DNA of 64,000 nt from Acidimicrobiaceae bacterium. GTDB taxonomy: Bacteria; Actinomycetota; Acidimicrobiia; Acidimicrobiales; RAAP-2. The notes under the pieces are model-generated. The model was not told where the DNA came from. It saw only the letters and a list, made by a program, of their open reading frames with translations, and made no database searches. Both the position numbers and the translations under genes were made by a program. The stretch covers positions 1-64,000 of the forward strand of contig PMOI01000013.1 of NCBI GenBank assembly GCA_003162475.1, in the 5' to 3' direction. Every line of letters begins with the position of its first letter. Within the stretch, counting starts at the first letter, position 1. Of the stretch, positions 14,620 to 22,733 are shown piece after piece.

Positions 14620-15095
14620 TAGTAAGACGATGCACCAGTCACAATCGTTTATTCGATCTCCGCAATGTCACGAAAACGAATGACCGACCCTGTGGTTAGT
14701 TCGGAACTTTGCTGTGAAGGCGCGTGTATGGGAGGCCGCTCGATGCTCACGCCTTTTCCCACGCTGAAATTCGCCAGTCGGAGATTGTTGACGTCCCCGG
14801 GTTCAAGGGGTGCTCGCAGACTCGAACCCGCATAGGGCGTTGTTTCACACCCCGTTTCGAGAGCTGGTGGGGAAGGATTCACCCACCGCGAGCCGGCCCA
14901 AATACCTCCTCGGACCGCCGCAGGTTGTTATCGCTCGGGTCGCATTCTTTGAAGAGCTTTCATTTCATCCCGACCAATTCAGGAGTGGGCGATAGGAACG
15001 CCAGAATCGCGCGAGATATTGCCGTTGGAACGGTCTCTGACTGATTGGCGAGCGCTCCAACAGAACCAACGCACTCGGATGCTAAGAAATACACC
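14620..15095. other. Intergenic stretch with one variant repeat half
   Basis: No supportable gene. The only recognisable element is the variant-repeat left half at 14772-14795. A nearby CCCGGGTTCAAGGGG looks tRNA-like by eye but no cloverleaf can be built around it. Confidence 0.5.
14772..14795 (+). repeat. Variant repeat, left half only
   Basis: CGCCAGTCGGAGATTGTTGA plus CGTC matches the left half of the variants at 10751 and 12501; the sequence then changes. Confidence 0.5.
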
Positions 15096-15866
15096 ATGCG
15101 AGTTCGGGGTTTTTGTTGTGGCTGGCTCGAAGGGGACGTCGCGGATCTTATTGAAGGTGAGCAGGGGCGTGCGCGGCTTCCGGTCCCGGCCTACCTGATT
15201 GAACACGCCGGTGCGACTGTCGTCTTCGACTCCGGTCTGCATCCGGACTTCCGGGATCGCCAATCCGCGCGGTACCTCGCCGTCGCTCCCGCGTTCGACG
15301 CTCTTCTACCAGAAGGTACGCATCTCGCCGAGCGACTCGAGGCCTGCGGCGTCGACGTCGCCGATGTCGACGTCCTCGCGTTGAGTCATCTGCATTTTGA
15401 CCACGGAGGAGGTAGTCGCCTCTTGGCCGCCTCGGAACTGATGGTCCAGCGGGCCGAATGGCTGGCGGCGCTCGCGGACGTCGACGGAGAAAACTACCTG
15501 CCCGCGGATGTCGATCGCGATCGCTTCCCTCATCTCCTGGACGGTGAATACGATGTTTTTGGTGACGGACGGGTGACCTTGTTTCCGACGCCGGGACACA
15601 CCGCAGGGCATCAGTCGCTGATTTTGCGGACGGACGACGGTGGTGAGCTCGTCCTGTGCGGCGACGCCTGTTACTTCCAGCGTTCGCTACGCCGGCTCGC
15701 CCCGCCACCGCACGCGTTCGACCGCACCACCCAACTGGAGGGTTTCCATCAGTTGGGCGAACTCGAATCGTCCGGGGCCCGACTGATCTTTGGACACGAT
15801 CCGGAGCAGTGGCCCACCGGGCCCGACGATGACTTCATCGTCGAACTCTCTAGTCCCGTTCCGTGA
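15096..15866 (+). CDS. Metallo-beta-lactamase-fold hydrolase (N-acyl-homoserine-lactonase-like)
   Basis: 256 residues from ATG 15096 (MRVRGFCCGWLEGD); an upstream TTG frame has no homologous extension. HLHFDHGGG (about residues 108-116) is the HxHxDH zinc motif, followed by PTPGHTAGHQSL (second His), GDACYF (bridging Asp) and IFGHDPEQW (last His): a complete dinuclear site. Overall layout and size match AHL-lactonase-like members. Quorum quenching is possible but related lactonases and thioesterases look alike. Confidence 0.85.
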   Translation: MRVRGFCCGWLEGDVADLIEGEQGRARLPVPAYLIEHAGATVVFDSGLHPDFRDRQSARYLAVAPAFDALLPEGTHLAERLEACGVDVADVDVLALSHLHFDHGGGSRLLAASELMVQRAEWLAALADVDGENYLPADVDRDRFPHLLDGEYDVFGDGRVTLFPTPGHTAGHQSLILRTDDGGELVLCGDACYFQRSLRRLAPPPHAFDRTTQLEGFHQLGELESSGARLIFGHDPEQWPTGPDDDFIVELSSPVP

Positions 15867-16020
15867 ATGCCCCATCGTGAACGGACCAAAATACCTCCGA
15901 CTCTGCGGGCGCGATGATCGCGCTCTTTCCAGGTTCCGGAGGGTTTACTTTTTCCCAGCTCTCCTGCCAAATTGCGAAAGGTACGGGAATCCAAACACGC
16001 AACCGATCAGAAGGACAGCC

Positions 16021-16065
16021 GCCAGTGATTGGTAGCAGACCTGTTGCTTCGGGTCTTCGACACCA
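16021..16065 (+). repeat. 45-nt directional repeat, full copy
   Basis: GCCAGTGATTGGTAGC left half, TCGGGTCTTCGACACCA right half. The 15867-16164 gap holds this copy and the short recombinase-like flank. Confidence 0.9.
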
Positions 16066-16125
16066 ACAAGTTCCGGCACCTTAAGCCACACTTCTCCGTA
16101 AGGGTTCGAAGACGAGGCGCCACGA
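16046..16125 (-). pseudogene. Serine-recombinase 3' remnant joined to the repeat
   Basis: Minus-strand frame reads NPYGEVWLKVPELVGVEDP into the repeat, parallel to VYREVGPKVRQIVGVGDP at 8469. The flank CACACTTCTCCGTA matches the one there. No stop remains in this copy (AAG CAA instead), so it is decayed. Confidence 0.55.
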
Positions 16126-16164
16126 GCGATGGCTTCCAGATGGTTTGGAAGTACCGAACCTCAA

Positions 16165-16665
16165 CTACCCGGAGAGCCCTCCATTTGGATCTAAGAGTGA
16201 TTTCAAGAGAACCTCCGTATGATCGAAGTTGGCTTCGAGGCCATCGGTCTTGGTCCAGTGGTCACGGCCAGCCTGATCGACGAACGCCAGCTTCCACGTC
16301 AACGTGGTCACTCCGTTAGCTTCCTGTAGATCTTGCGTCTCGACGGCTTGCACATCCGGCCAGCCTTCGAACAGCCACGTCTCGACAGTCCGGGTCGGCG
16401 GCTTGACCTCCAAGAAGGTTCCACGAAACGAGCACTCGGTTCCGTCGTCGGTCACGAAAACGAAGTGGTAGTTCCCTCCTACGCGTAGGTCGATCGAGCA
16501 CTCAGTTACCTCCTCACCAAATGGAGCGACGGTCTTGCTCACATGCTCTGGATTTGTCAATACGTCGAAGACGAGTTCGATCGTGGCGTCGAACTCTCTC
16601 GTCACGACAATCTCGAGATCGTTCGGGAATGTAACGACCGCTGAACCGCGCCGATTAGGTGTCAT
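16165..16665 (-). CDS. AHSA1/SRPBCC-domain protein
   Basis: 166 residues. TREFDATIELVFDVLTNPEHVSKTVAPFG, then LRVGGNYHFVFVTDDGTECSFRGTFLEV and TWLFEGWPD are the activator-of-Hsp90-ATPase-like (START-type) ligand-binding fold, closing with TDGLEANFDHTEVLLKSL. Many such proteins are coupled to an ArsR-family repressor; here the ATG overlaps the TGA of a truncated ArsR-like remnant by 4 nt, consistent with a former two-gene operon. Confidence 0.85.
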   Translation of the reverse strand: MTPNRRGSAVVTFPNDLEIVVTREFDATIELVFDVLTNPEHVSKTVAPFGEEVTECSIDLRVGGNYHFVFVTDDGTECSFRGTFLEVKPPTRTVETWLFEGWPDVQAVETQDLQEANGVTTLTWKLAFVDQAGRDHWTKTDGLEANFDHTEVLLKSLLDPNGGLSG

Positions 16666-16745
16666 TGCCGCTCTCCCTGTCGTTGTAGCTCTTTGAAGTA
16701 GTCATCCAACTGATTCATTCGATCATTCCACATTGTCTCTTTTCT
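16662..16745 (-). pseudogene. 3' remnant of an ArsR-family repressor gene
   Basis: In frame upstream of the AHSA1 gene, the minus strand reads ETMWNDRMNQLDDYF, then KELQRQGERQ and TGA overlapping the AHSA1 ATG. W-x-D-R-x-x-x-LD-x-YxKELQ is the usual C-terminal helix of ArsR repressors paired with AHSA1 genes. A TAA in frame five codons before the ATG shows that the DNA-binding part is missing. Confidence 0.65.
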
Positions 16746-17038
16746 TTAATGCAACGTCGTCGTCGCGTTTCCGCTTCGCCTGCTATTCGTGAAAATAACT
16801 GCCACGAAAATAGATAACGCTGCTGGTCCGACGCAAGAGCGCGCCACTGATCTTTCTCCGACACAAGGAATGCCGCAAACAAGGCGCCAACCGACGAACT
16901 GAGAGAACGACAATTCATCTCATCGTTGAGGGTGTGACGACCAGAGGCAGACTCGTCTCTCTCGTTCGCAAATGTACAGAAAATATGTTAATTTCCGCGA
17001 TGGCGTCCGCGAGCCTCGCTTGACGCGAGGGAGGGATC

Positions 17039-17665
17039 ATGTATCTGTTCGCAAGGCAAGCCCGACTAATCGGCCCCGACGCCGTTAAATGGGCGTCGAC
17101 GATTCGCGATCACGTCGCAACGGTGACGAAGAGCGAAATACAGCTTTGGGCGACCACTTTGTCGCCGGGATTCGGCACAGTGACCTGGACTTCATCGTGG
17201 GACGATCTTGGTTCACTCGAGACTTCATTCGCGAAGCTCGTGGGCGATGCCAAATATCAGGCCCTCGCCACTGAAGGGGCGCAGTTCATCAATGGCGGTG
17301 TGGATGACACGTTGTACCAGTCTCTGTACGACGGCTCCGGCGAGAGCGGCTCAATTCAACTGGTTAGTTCGATTCAAGCCGTGTGCGCAACTGGTCAGCT
17401 GATGACCGCGTTGGCTAACGGAGTTGAAATTGCTCAAAAGGCCGAGTCGGCCACTGGTCGCCCAACAATGTTTCTCACCAACGTGACCGGCAACTACGGC
17501 GGTGTCGGGTGGCTGTCGGGTTACGAGAACCTCGCAGCCTTCGAAGATGCCAACGCGAAGTTGAATGCTGACGCCAACTGGCTCGCCTTCATAGACGGCG
17601 CAACCACTTGCTACTCCCAAGACGTCGGAGTCACTCAGTCGACGCTTCACGTGTTGATTCCCTAA
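17039..17665 (+). CDS. Internally duplicated ABM/NIPSNAP-like protein
   Basis: 208 residues from ATG 17039, GGGAGGGATC directly upstream. Two similar halves: about residues 1-97 (TVTWTSSWDDLGSLETSFAKL, then DAKYQALATEGAQFINGG) and 105-208 (GVGWLSGYENLAAFEDANAKL, then DANWLAFIDGA). Each has the strand-helix pattern of a dimeric alpha/beta-barrel, so the protein is likely a fused pseudo-dimer. Activity unknown. A 370-nt gap upstream holds only the ArsR remnant and a promoter-like A/T patch. Confidence 0.65.
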   Translation: MYLFARQARLIGPDAVKWASTIRDHVATVTKSEIQLWATTLSPGFGTVTWTSSWDDLGSLETSFAKLVGDAKYQALATEGAQFINGGVDDTLYQSLYDGSGESGSIQLVSSIQAVCATGQLMTALANGVEIAQKAESATGRPTMFLTNVTGNYGGVGWLSGYENLAAFEDANAKLNADANWLAFIDGATTCYSQDVGVTQSTLHVLIP

Positions 17666-18248
17666 CGCACGTAATGCTCCGCGGCTCGCAATGCCGTGAG
17701 CGGCTTCGGCGACTCGAATCTTGTAATACCGAACCCATCGGGTCCGGGAATCAATTTCAACGTCTCAGTTGGACCTAGTCTCCTGTGCCCGGTAGTGAAC
17801 CTGTCACGTCGGGTCTCCAACGCCAGAGGTCTGCTGTCGGTTTGTGGCCCGACTTCGTCAAGCGTGACGTAAGCCGGAACTACCGACCTTTGCCGCTGCC
17901 ATTAAATGGAAAGATCTTCGTGCGACCTCCGTTGGGGGTTCTTGGCGAGATGGATGAATACTGGCTGGCCGGTTTCTCGAAGAGGAAACGACGAAGCGAT
18001 GTTCCAGCGCGCTTCAGCGCGCCGTCAGTCTGAAGGGTGATCTCATCGTTAGACGGCCCTTCTGCAAGCACCGCACTCACCGTATCTTCATCAGCGTGAT
18101 ACGCCGGCTGAACAAGAAACTTGGCAATCGTTGTGCTGTCGCCGGTGTCTCATTCGTTCGACGGGTGGCGGGACCTCATGAATCGCACCCTAGTCGTCTA
18201 GATCGTCCAACGAAGAAATCGCCGAGCCATCGAAAGGTAAGTTGCCGA
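17666..18248. other. Intergenic stretch with one repeat copy
   Basis: Apart from the repeat at 17781-17825 and a weak recombinase-like flank (minus strand TLDEVGPQTDSRPL, then a frameshift into GVGDPT), no gene is supported. Short frames on both strands show no family features. Confidence 0.5.
17781..17825 (+). repeat. 45-nt directional repeat, full-length diverged copy
   Basis: GTGCCCGGTAGTGAACCTG and TCACGTCGGGTCTCCAACGCCA align over 45 nt without gaps. Confidence 0.82.
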
Positions 18249-20288
18249 TCACCACAACTGTGATATCTGATTCGACACGGCGCCGAAACTGTCGATCACG
18301 ATTGGTGGTGAATCGGCGTCTCCAGCAGAGGCCTCGTTGGCGGTGACCACCTCCAATAACGTTGATCGCACCGACTCAGTGAGAAACCTCGAAGGCTGAG
18401 CCCAAGAATGTTCGTCGCGGACTCGATGATGGTGATAGCGAAGCGGAACGTAGATCGCCAGATCACGTCGAGCCCTCGTCACCGCGACGTAGAAGATTCG
18501 ACGCTCCTCTTCCAATCCCTCCGGTGTTCCCAGCGACATGTCGGAGGGAAAGTTGCCGTCGGCGGCGTGGATGACGTGCACGGCGTCGAACTCGAGGCCC
18601 TTCGCTGAATGGACGGTCGAGAGGACGAGCCAGTCCTCGTCGACCATCGGCGGTCCCGCAAGATTTCCCGTCGAGACCGGAGGATCGAGCGCCTGCGCCG
18701 CCGCCACGTCGCTCAGACGCGTCGCGTCGCTGCAGGCTAAAACGAGAGCGCCGAGATCTTCCAAGCGAGGGATTGCGTCGTCGTAGGCGGTGATGATGAG
18801 TGGCGCCACTGCCTGGCGCAGTCGATCCGCGTGCACGACGAGCGGTTCGTCGTTTGTCGAACAGAGAGATTCAATGAGTCCTCGGGACATCTCGGCGGTT
18901 TCGCTTGGCAGCACGTGGCTGACGTGCTGCCAACGTCGGCTTATCTCCTCCATTGAGAGGGGGAGCGTTCCGTCGCCGTCGCGCAACGCGTCGATAGCGC
19001 GTCGAGCTTTCGCCGGTCCCACGCCGGGCATCAACTGAAAGAGCCGGAACCAGGCCATCTCGTCTCGGGGGTTATCCACGAGACGGAAGGCGGCGAGGAG
19101 GTCCTTGACGTGCGCCGCTTCGAGATACCTGAGTCCACCGTATTTAACGTAAGGAATGTGACGTCGCGCTAGTTCAATCTCCAGGTCGGCACTGTGGTGC
19201 GCGGCGCGAAAGAGTACGGCCTGTCGTTGGAGCGCGATCCCTTGTTCGTAGAGATCTAGAACACGGTCAGTGACCACCGTGGACTGCTGGCGTTCGTCGA
19301 CACAGTGGATCAGCGCCGGTGGAACGGCACCCGTTGTCGGCACCTCTTCGCGTAGTACCGCACAGAATCCCTCGGGTGCGTCCGCCGCGAGAGCGTTCGC
19401 CACGTCGAGGATCGGAGTGGATGATCGGTAGTTGGCATTGAGGGTGATGGTGGTGAGCCCGTCAAAGTACTGCTCCGCGTCGAGCAGGTACCGAGGCGAG
19501 GCTCCACGAAAGCCGTAGATCGCCTGTGCGTCGTCGCCGACGATGGTGAGGCGAGGATCGCGTTGGCGCAGCGCCCGCAGAATATCGAGTTGCAAGAGAT
19601 TGACGTCTTGAAACTCGTCGACCAGCACGTGGTCGAACGCGGCACCAAGACGTTCTCCTAGTACTTCGTGCTGTACGGCGATGCGCCAAAACAGGAGCAG
19701 GTCATCAAAGTCCAGCACGGCGAGTGACTGCTTCCTCACTATGTAGGCCCGAAAGAGAGAGGCGATATCGTCGCAGTGTTCGACGCACCAGGGAGACATA
19801 TCGCTCATGACGTCCTTGAGCGGAACGCCGGTGTTCACGGTGCGCGAATAGATGGCCGTCAGCGTGGACTTCTTTGGGAGCCTCCGCTTGCCGCTCAGCA
19901 TTCCGAGGTCACTTCGCACCAGATCGAGCAGGTCGGCGCTGTCACCTTGGTCGAGAACGCCAAACCCTTCAGGGAGACCGACGGCGGCATGGTGGCGACG
20001 CAGTGTGTGGTGGGCCACCGAGTGGAACGTTCCACCCGAGACCGTTTGAACTTGTTCATCGCGCCGCGACGCACGTACACGTCCGATGATCTCGCGGGCC
20101 GAGCGGCGCGTGAAGGTTAAGAGAAGTATTCGATCCGGTGCCACCCCGCGCTCGAGAAGGAACTCCACTCGGGCGCTCAAGGTAGTCGTTTTGCCGGTCC
20201 CGGGCCCCGCGAGAACTCGGAGCGGTCCATCGCCAAATGAGGCAGCTTCCATCTGGCGCGCATTGAGTTGTTGTTGAGACGCGAACAC
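18249..20288 (-). CDS. UvrD/PcrA-like ATP-dependent DNA helicase (SF1A)
   Basis: About 680 residues. Motifs in order: Q motif LNARQMEAA, Walker A GPGTGKTTT, VDEFQDVN (II), GDDAQAIYGFRGA (III), TLNANYRSS (IV), STVHSAKGLEFDAVHVI (V), EERRIFYVAVTRARRDL (VI). It is shorter than full UvrD, like small actinobacterial helicases. The frame is open to 20462, but that extension only translates two repeat copies; GTG 20288 (FASQQQLNARQ) is chosen because it just precedes the Q motif. It is the largest single cargo in the array. Confidence 0.9.
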   Translation of the reverse strand: MFASQQQLNARQMEAASFGDGPLRVLAGPGTGKTTTLSARVEFLLERGVAPDRILLLTFTRRSAREIIGRVRASRRDEQVQTVSGGTFHSVAHHTLRRHHAAVGLPEGFGVLDQGDSADLLDLVRSDLGMLSGKRRLPKKSTLTAIYSRTVNTGVPLKDVMSDMSPWCVEHCDDIASLFRAYIVRKQSLAVLDFDDLLLFWRIAVQHEVLGERLGAAFDHVLVDEFQDVNLLQLDILRALRQRDPRLTIVGDDAQAIYGFRGASPRYLLDAEQYFDGLTTITLNANYRSSTPILDVANALAADAPEGFCAVLREEVPTTGAVPPALIHCVDERQQSTVVTDRVLDLYEQGIALQRQAVLFRAAHHSADLEIELARRHIPYVKYGGLRYLEAAHVKDLLAAFRLVDNPRDEMAWFRLFQLMPGVGPAKARRAIDALRDGDGTLPLSMEEISRRWQHVSHVLPSETAEMSRGLIESLCSTNDEPLVVHADRLRQAVAPLIITAYDDAIPRLEDLGALVLACSDATRLSDVAAAQALDPPVSTGNLAGPPMVDEDWLVLSTVHSAKGLEFDAVHVIHAADGNFPSDMSLGTPEGLEEERRIFYVAVTRARRDLAIYVPLRYHHHRVRDEHSWAQPSRFLTESVRSTLLEVVTANEASAGDADSPPIVIDSFGAVSNQISQLW

Positions 20289-20330
20289 GCGTTGGACGCT
20301 ACTTTGAGCCTGTGACGTCGAGCACCGGGT

Positions 20331-20375
20331 GCTGGATTCCGATATCAATCCTGTTGAGTCCGGTCTCCGACACCA
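20331..20375 (+). repeat. 45-nt repeat, diverged first member of pair
   Basis: GCTGGATTCCGATATCAATC, then CTGTTGAGTCCGGTCTCCGA and CACCA: right half conserved, left half loose. Confidence 0.78.
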
Positions 20376-20399
20376 ATCAAGCTTCAAGCAGCCCGAGTC

Positions 20400-20444
20400 G
20401 CCAGCGCAAGGTGGCAGACCTGTAACGTCGGGTCTCCGATACCA
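20400..20444 (+). repeat. 45-nt directional repeat, second of pair
   Basis: Starts 69 nt after the previous copy, preceded by CCCGAGTC; GCAAGGTGGC left half, ACGTCGGGTCTCCGATACCA right half. Confidence 0.9.
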
Positions 20445-20516
20445 AGGGTTTTCGAGTAACACCCAGTGATCCTGCGGATGCTCACGTGACTACTCGTGCC
20501 TGCTGGACACCGTTAA

Positions 20517-20693
20517 CGCCACGAGTTGCGGCGCTCCACCGCGAGTAGGTCGCTCGCCACGGGGGTACCGGTCGAAGTGGCCAGCGCGTACCTAGGGCAT
20601 TCGTCCATCCGGATGACCGTGAACACCTACGACCACATCGGCGACGTTGAGACGAGATCCGCTGCGGACGCGATGGACACCGCTCTCGGATGA
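20517..20693 (+). pseudogene. Tyrosine recombinase/integrase C-terminal remnant
   Basis: Reads R-HELRRSTASRSLATG, then VPVEVASAYLGHSSIRM, then TVNTYDHIGDVETRS and a TGA at 20691-20693. It retains the HxLR box, the LGH box and the catalytic Tyr (NTYDH) in correct order and spacing. In-frame stops at 20487 and 20514 close it upstream, and the first catalytic Arg and N-terminal domains are absent. It resembles phage/ICE-type integrases more than IntI. It lies directly beyond the repeat pair and abuts the stop of the convergent gene. Confidence 0.78.
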
Positions 20694-20694
20694 G

Positions 20695-21342
20695 TTAGGG
20701 CGACGGCTTCTTGATGGTGAGCCGAAGACCACTTCGCCATATGAGGTAGAGCAATAAAAGCACGGCCAACGCGAAAGCAGCAGGAAGTACCCATTTGGGG
20801 ATGCCATTGGCCGAGTGCGTTGATTTGGTTGAGATGGTGAACTCGACTTTGGTGGCCGCAGCTGCTGAGATTTGAGTCGCAACGCCAGAAGAAGCACCGT
20901 TCGAGATGGCGTGGACAACCACGTCACTCAGATAGGTGCCGGTGAGAGCACCTCGGGGCACATGAAGGTTCACCCGAATGTGGGCTGATTCCCCAGGCCG
21001 CAAGCGAACCTTGGCGGTTGGGAACGAGATCCATGACGCCGGAAGAACGTGTTCAGCCCCTTTGTTCAACGGCTCGACGGTGAATCCTGCAATGATGCCC
21101 TGTGTTCCGTTATTGATCACGTAGACGGTCGGGAAGTGGTAGTTGTGTCCGGGCTGGGCAGTTGTGGCGAGCATAAGCGGCTCGGCTTGGATGCCCACAC
21201 CGATTGAACCCGCGGCCTGCGCGACGCCAACGCTCATTAGGTCGACGATTCCTAGAGTCAGTGAGGCTATCAAGCATAGAAAGGCCACTCGGGACCTCGA
21301 ATCGGACCGTCTTGATTGGTCCGAGATTATTTGGTCCACCAT
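20695..21342 (-). CDS. Membrane-anchored DUF916-like surface protein
   Basis: 215 residues. N-terminal signal (FLCLIASLTLGIVDLMSVGVAQA), an Ig-like domain with VYVINNGTQGIIAGFTVEPL and RLRPGESAHIRVNLHVPRGALTGTYLSDV, and a C-terminal membrane helix (WVLPAAFALAVLLLLYLIW) followed by a basic tail. This is the pattern of DUF916-type cell-surface proteins that accompany WxL-like or other exported partners. It overlaps the upstream IPT-domain gene by 16 nt, so it is the third gene of a surface operon. Confidence 0.75.
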   Translation of the reverse strand: MVDQIISDQSRRSDSRSRVAFLCLIASLTLGIVDLMSVGVAQAAGSIGVGIQAEPLMLATTAQPGHNYHFPTVYVINNGTQGIIAGFTVEPLNKGAEHVLPASWISFPTAKVRLRPGESAHIRVNLHVPRGALTGTYLSDVVVHAISNGASSGVATQISAAAATKVEFTISTKSTHSANGIPKWVLPAAFALAVLLLLYLIWRSGLRLTIKKPSP

Positions 21343-21908
21343 GGCACCGCTGTCCGGGGAGCCCTAATGGGGAAAACGTGACGTGTCAAGGGACTACGCA
21401 AGGTCGACCCAGCGAGAAGACTCCCGGTGCCGCCGCCCTCGTAGCGATATTTGTCACCGTCGTTGATCGCGCTCGTCCCTCCCACCGTGATGACGAACAG
21501 GTTCCATGTCCCGGCCCGAGCCCGGCCGCCGGTGGTTGCGGTGATCTTTTTGCTCGAAACCACCACCACGTTGGAGGCCACGATGGCGGTTGGCCCTGCC
21601 TCTTTACCCTGTCCGATCTCAACCTTTGCTCCTATCACGAAGCCGGTACCGGTGATGTTGATGGCCTGGCCCCCGGTTGTCGGTCCAGCGTTCGGTTTGA
21701 CGGAAGAGACGACGGGTTTCACGGGACTCATCACGTGGATAGTGGCCGTGCTCGATCCGCCATGACGAGTCGCCGATACTGGGGAAGCCCAGAGACCCAC
21801 CACGGCAACCATCGGAATGGCAAGCTTGCCAACATTTCGCATGGTGAGCGGCCGCAGAGGAACAGGGCGAGACGACTTCTTCACGTGCAGAATGCCGTCC
21901 TGTTTCAT
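21327..21908 (-). CDS. Exported IPT/TIG-domain protein
   Basis: Up to 193 residues. The start is uncertain: ATG 21908, or the internal MRNVGKLAIPMVAVVG, which begins a clean signal peptide ending VSA. The mature part starts HGGSSTATIHVMSPV, then an IPT/TIG fold: PVVSSVKPNAGPTTGGQAINITGTGF, then VVVSSKKITAT and GTWNLFVITVGGTS. It is the middle gene of the 22733-20695 operon, overlaps the downstream gene, and shares the SSTATI segment with the first gene. Confidence 0.7.
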   Translation of the reverse strand: MKQDGILHVKKSSRPVPLRPLTMRNVGKLAIPMVAVVGLWASPVSATRHGGSSTATIHVMSPVKPVVSSVKPNAGPTTGGQAINITGTGFVIGAKVEIGQGKEAGPTAIVASNVVVVSSKKITATTGGRARAGTWNLFVITVGGTSAINDGDKYRYEGGGTGSLLAGSTLRSPLTRHVFPIRAPRTAVPWWTK

Positions 21909-22013
21909 AGGGAACCCAGGTTCTGTTCCATCGAATCTTCCTCCAGAAGATTGATCAGACCGTCGGACACTGCAGATTGAATCCCGAATACTCCCGTGTC
22001 GCTCGCGTGCTAT

Positions 22014-22733
22014 CTAGGGTCCCGCGGTCCAAGTGAGTGTCGTTGTGAACGTGCTCGATGTGTCAGTCGAAGACTCAGGACCTGCCAGGTTTATCCCTTC
22101 GATCTGGCTCGCTCCAATGGCGGCCGTGCACCCTCCCGAAGTGCCACCATCGAAAGCCGCGTCACATGCGGGCGAGTTGGAGAGGATTGTGTACGCGTTG
22201 CTGCCCTGAGGGTCGGCCTCGGTGCCCAACTGGAACTGGTTCGCTCCCGGGTAGTACAGGCTTCCTTGAAGACTGGTGCAGGTCCCTCCTCCCTCAGAGC
22301 ACAGGGTCCACGGGGTTCCGGCGTCAGACGGAACCGCGCTGGAACCATTGACGTCTATGTGGCCGGCCGCACCCGTATTGGTAATCGTGATACCACTCGT
22401 ATAGACACTCCCAGAGCCAGTGCCGTAGTAGCAGTACCCATCGGGGAATCCAAGACTGCCCCCAGTCGAGGCGCCGAGGCGGGTGCTACAAAGGCCGAAC
22501 GCAAAAGTTGCAGGGCTCACCGTCACGCTGTACACCGGTCCAGCGACGTTGATTGTTGCTGTGCTCGATCCAGTATTTGCCGCAAGCGCCGGGGCTGCGG
22601 AGAGGCCGACCAGGGCCATGACTGAGATGGTCAGGGCCAGAGGTCGCCAACCGTGCCGCCGTACGGGGGAACTTCGATCAGGGGTCTCGACCCGTACGAT
22701 TCGAATCCGCTTGATCGTTGACAATGCACGCAT
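22014..22733 (-). CDS. Exported surface protein of unknown family
   Basis: 239 residues from ATG 22733, GGAGGGGTGAGGG upstream. Signal peptide around residues 30-52 ending APALAAN. The mature chain begins TGSSTATINVAGPVYSVTVSPATF, rich in Gly/Ser/Thr, with several Cys (GLC, GYCYYG, LCSEGGGTC, PACDAAF, GGCTAA) and ITITNTGAAGHIDV. No membrane anchor, so it is probably held or recognised by the DUF916-like protein. It heads the three-gene operon. Confidence 0.68.
   Translation of the reverse strand: MRALSTIKRIRIVRVETPDRSSPVRRHGWRPLALTISVMALVGLSAAPALAANTGSSTATINVAGPVYSVTVSPATFAFGLCSTRLGASTGGSLGFPDGYCYYGTGSGSVYTSGITITNTGAAGHIDVNGSSAVPSDAGTPWTLCSEGGGTCTSLQGSLYYPGANQFQLGTEADPQGSNAYTILSNSPACDAAFDGGTSGGCTAAIGASQIEGINLAGPESSTDTSSTFTTTLTWTAGP

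Noticed and set aside
14790..14840. Possible tRNA T-arm (CCCGGGTTCAAGGGG)
   Set aside because: No acceptor stem, D-arm or anticodon arm can be paired around it on either strand.
549..20444. CRISPR array
   Set aside because: Spacing is 0.6-3 kb, or about 66 nt only in pairs. Spacers contain genes or are themselves related, and no cas gene is present.
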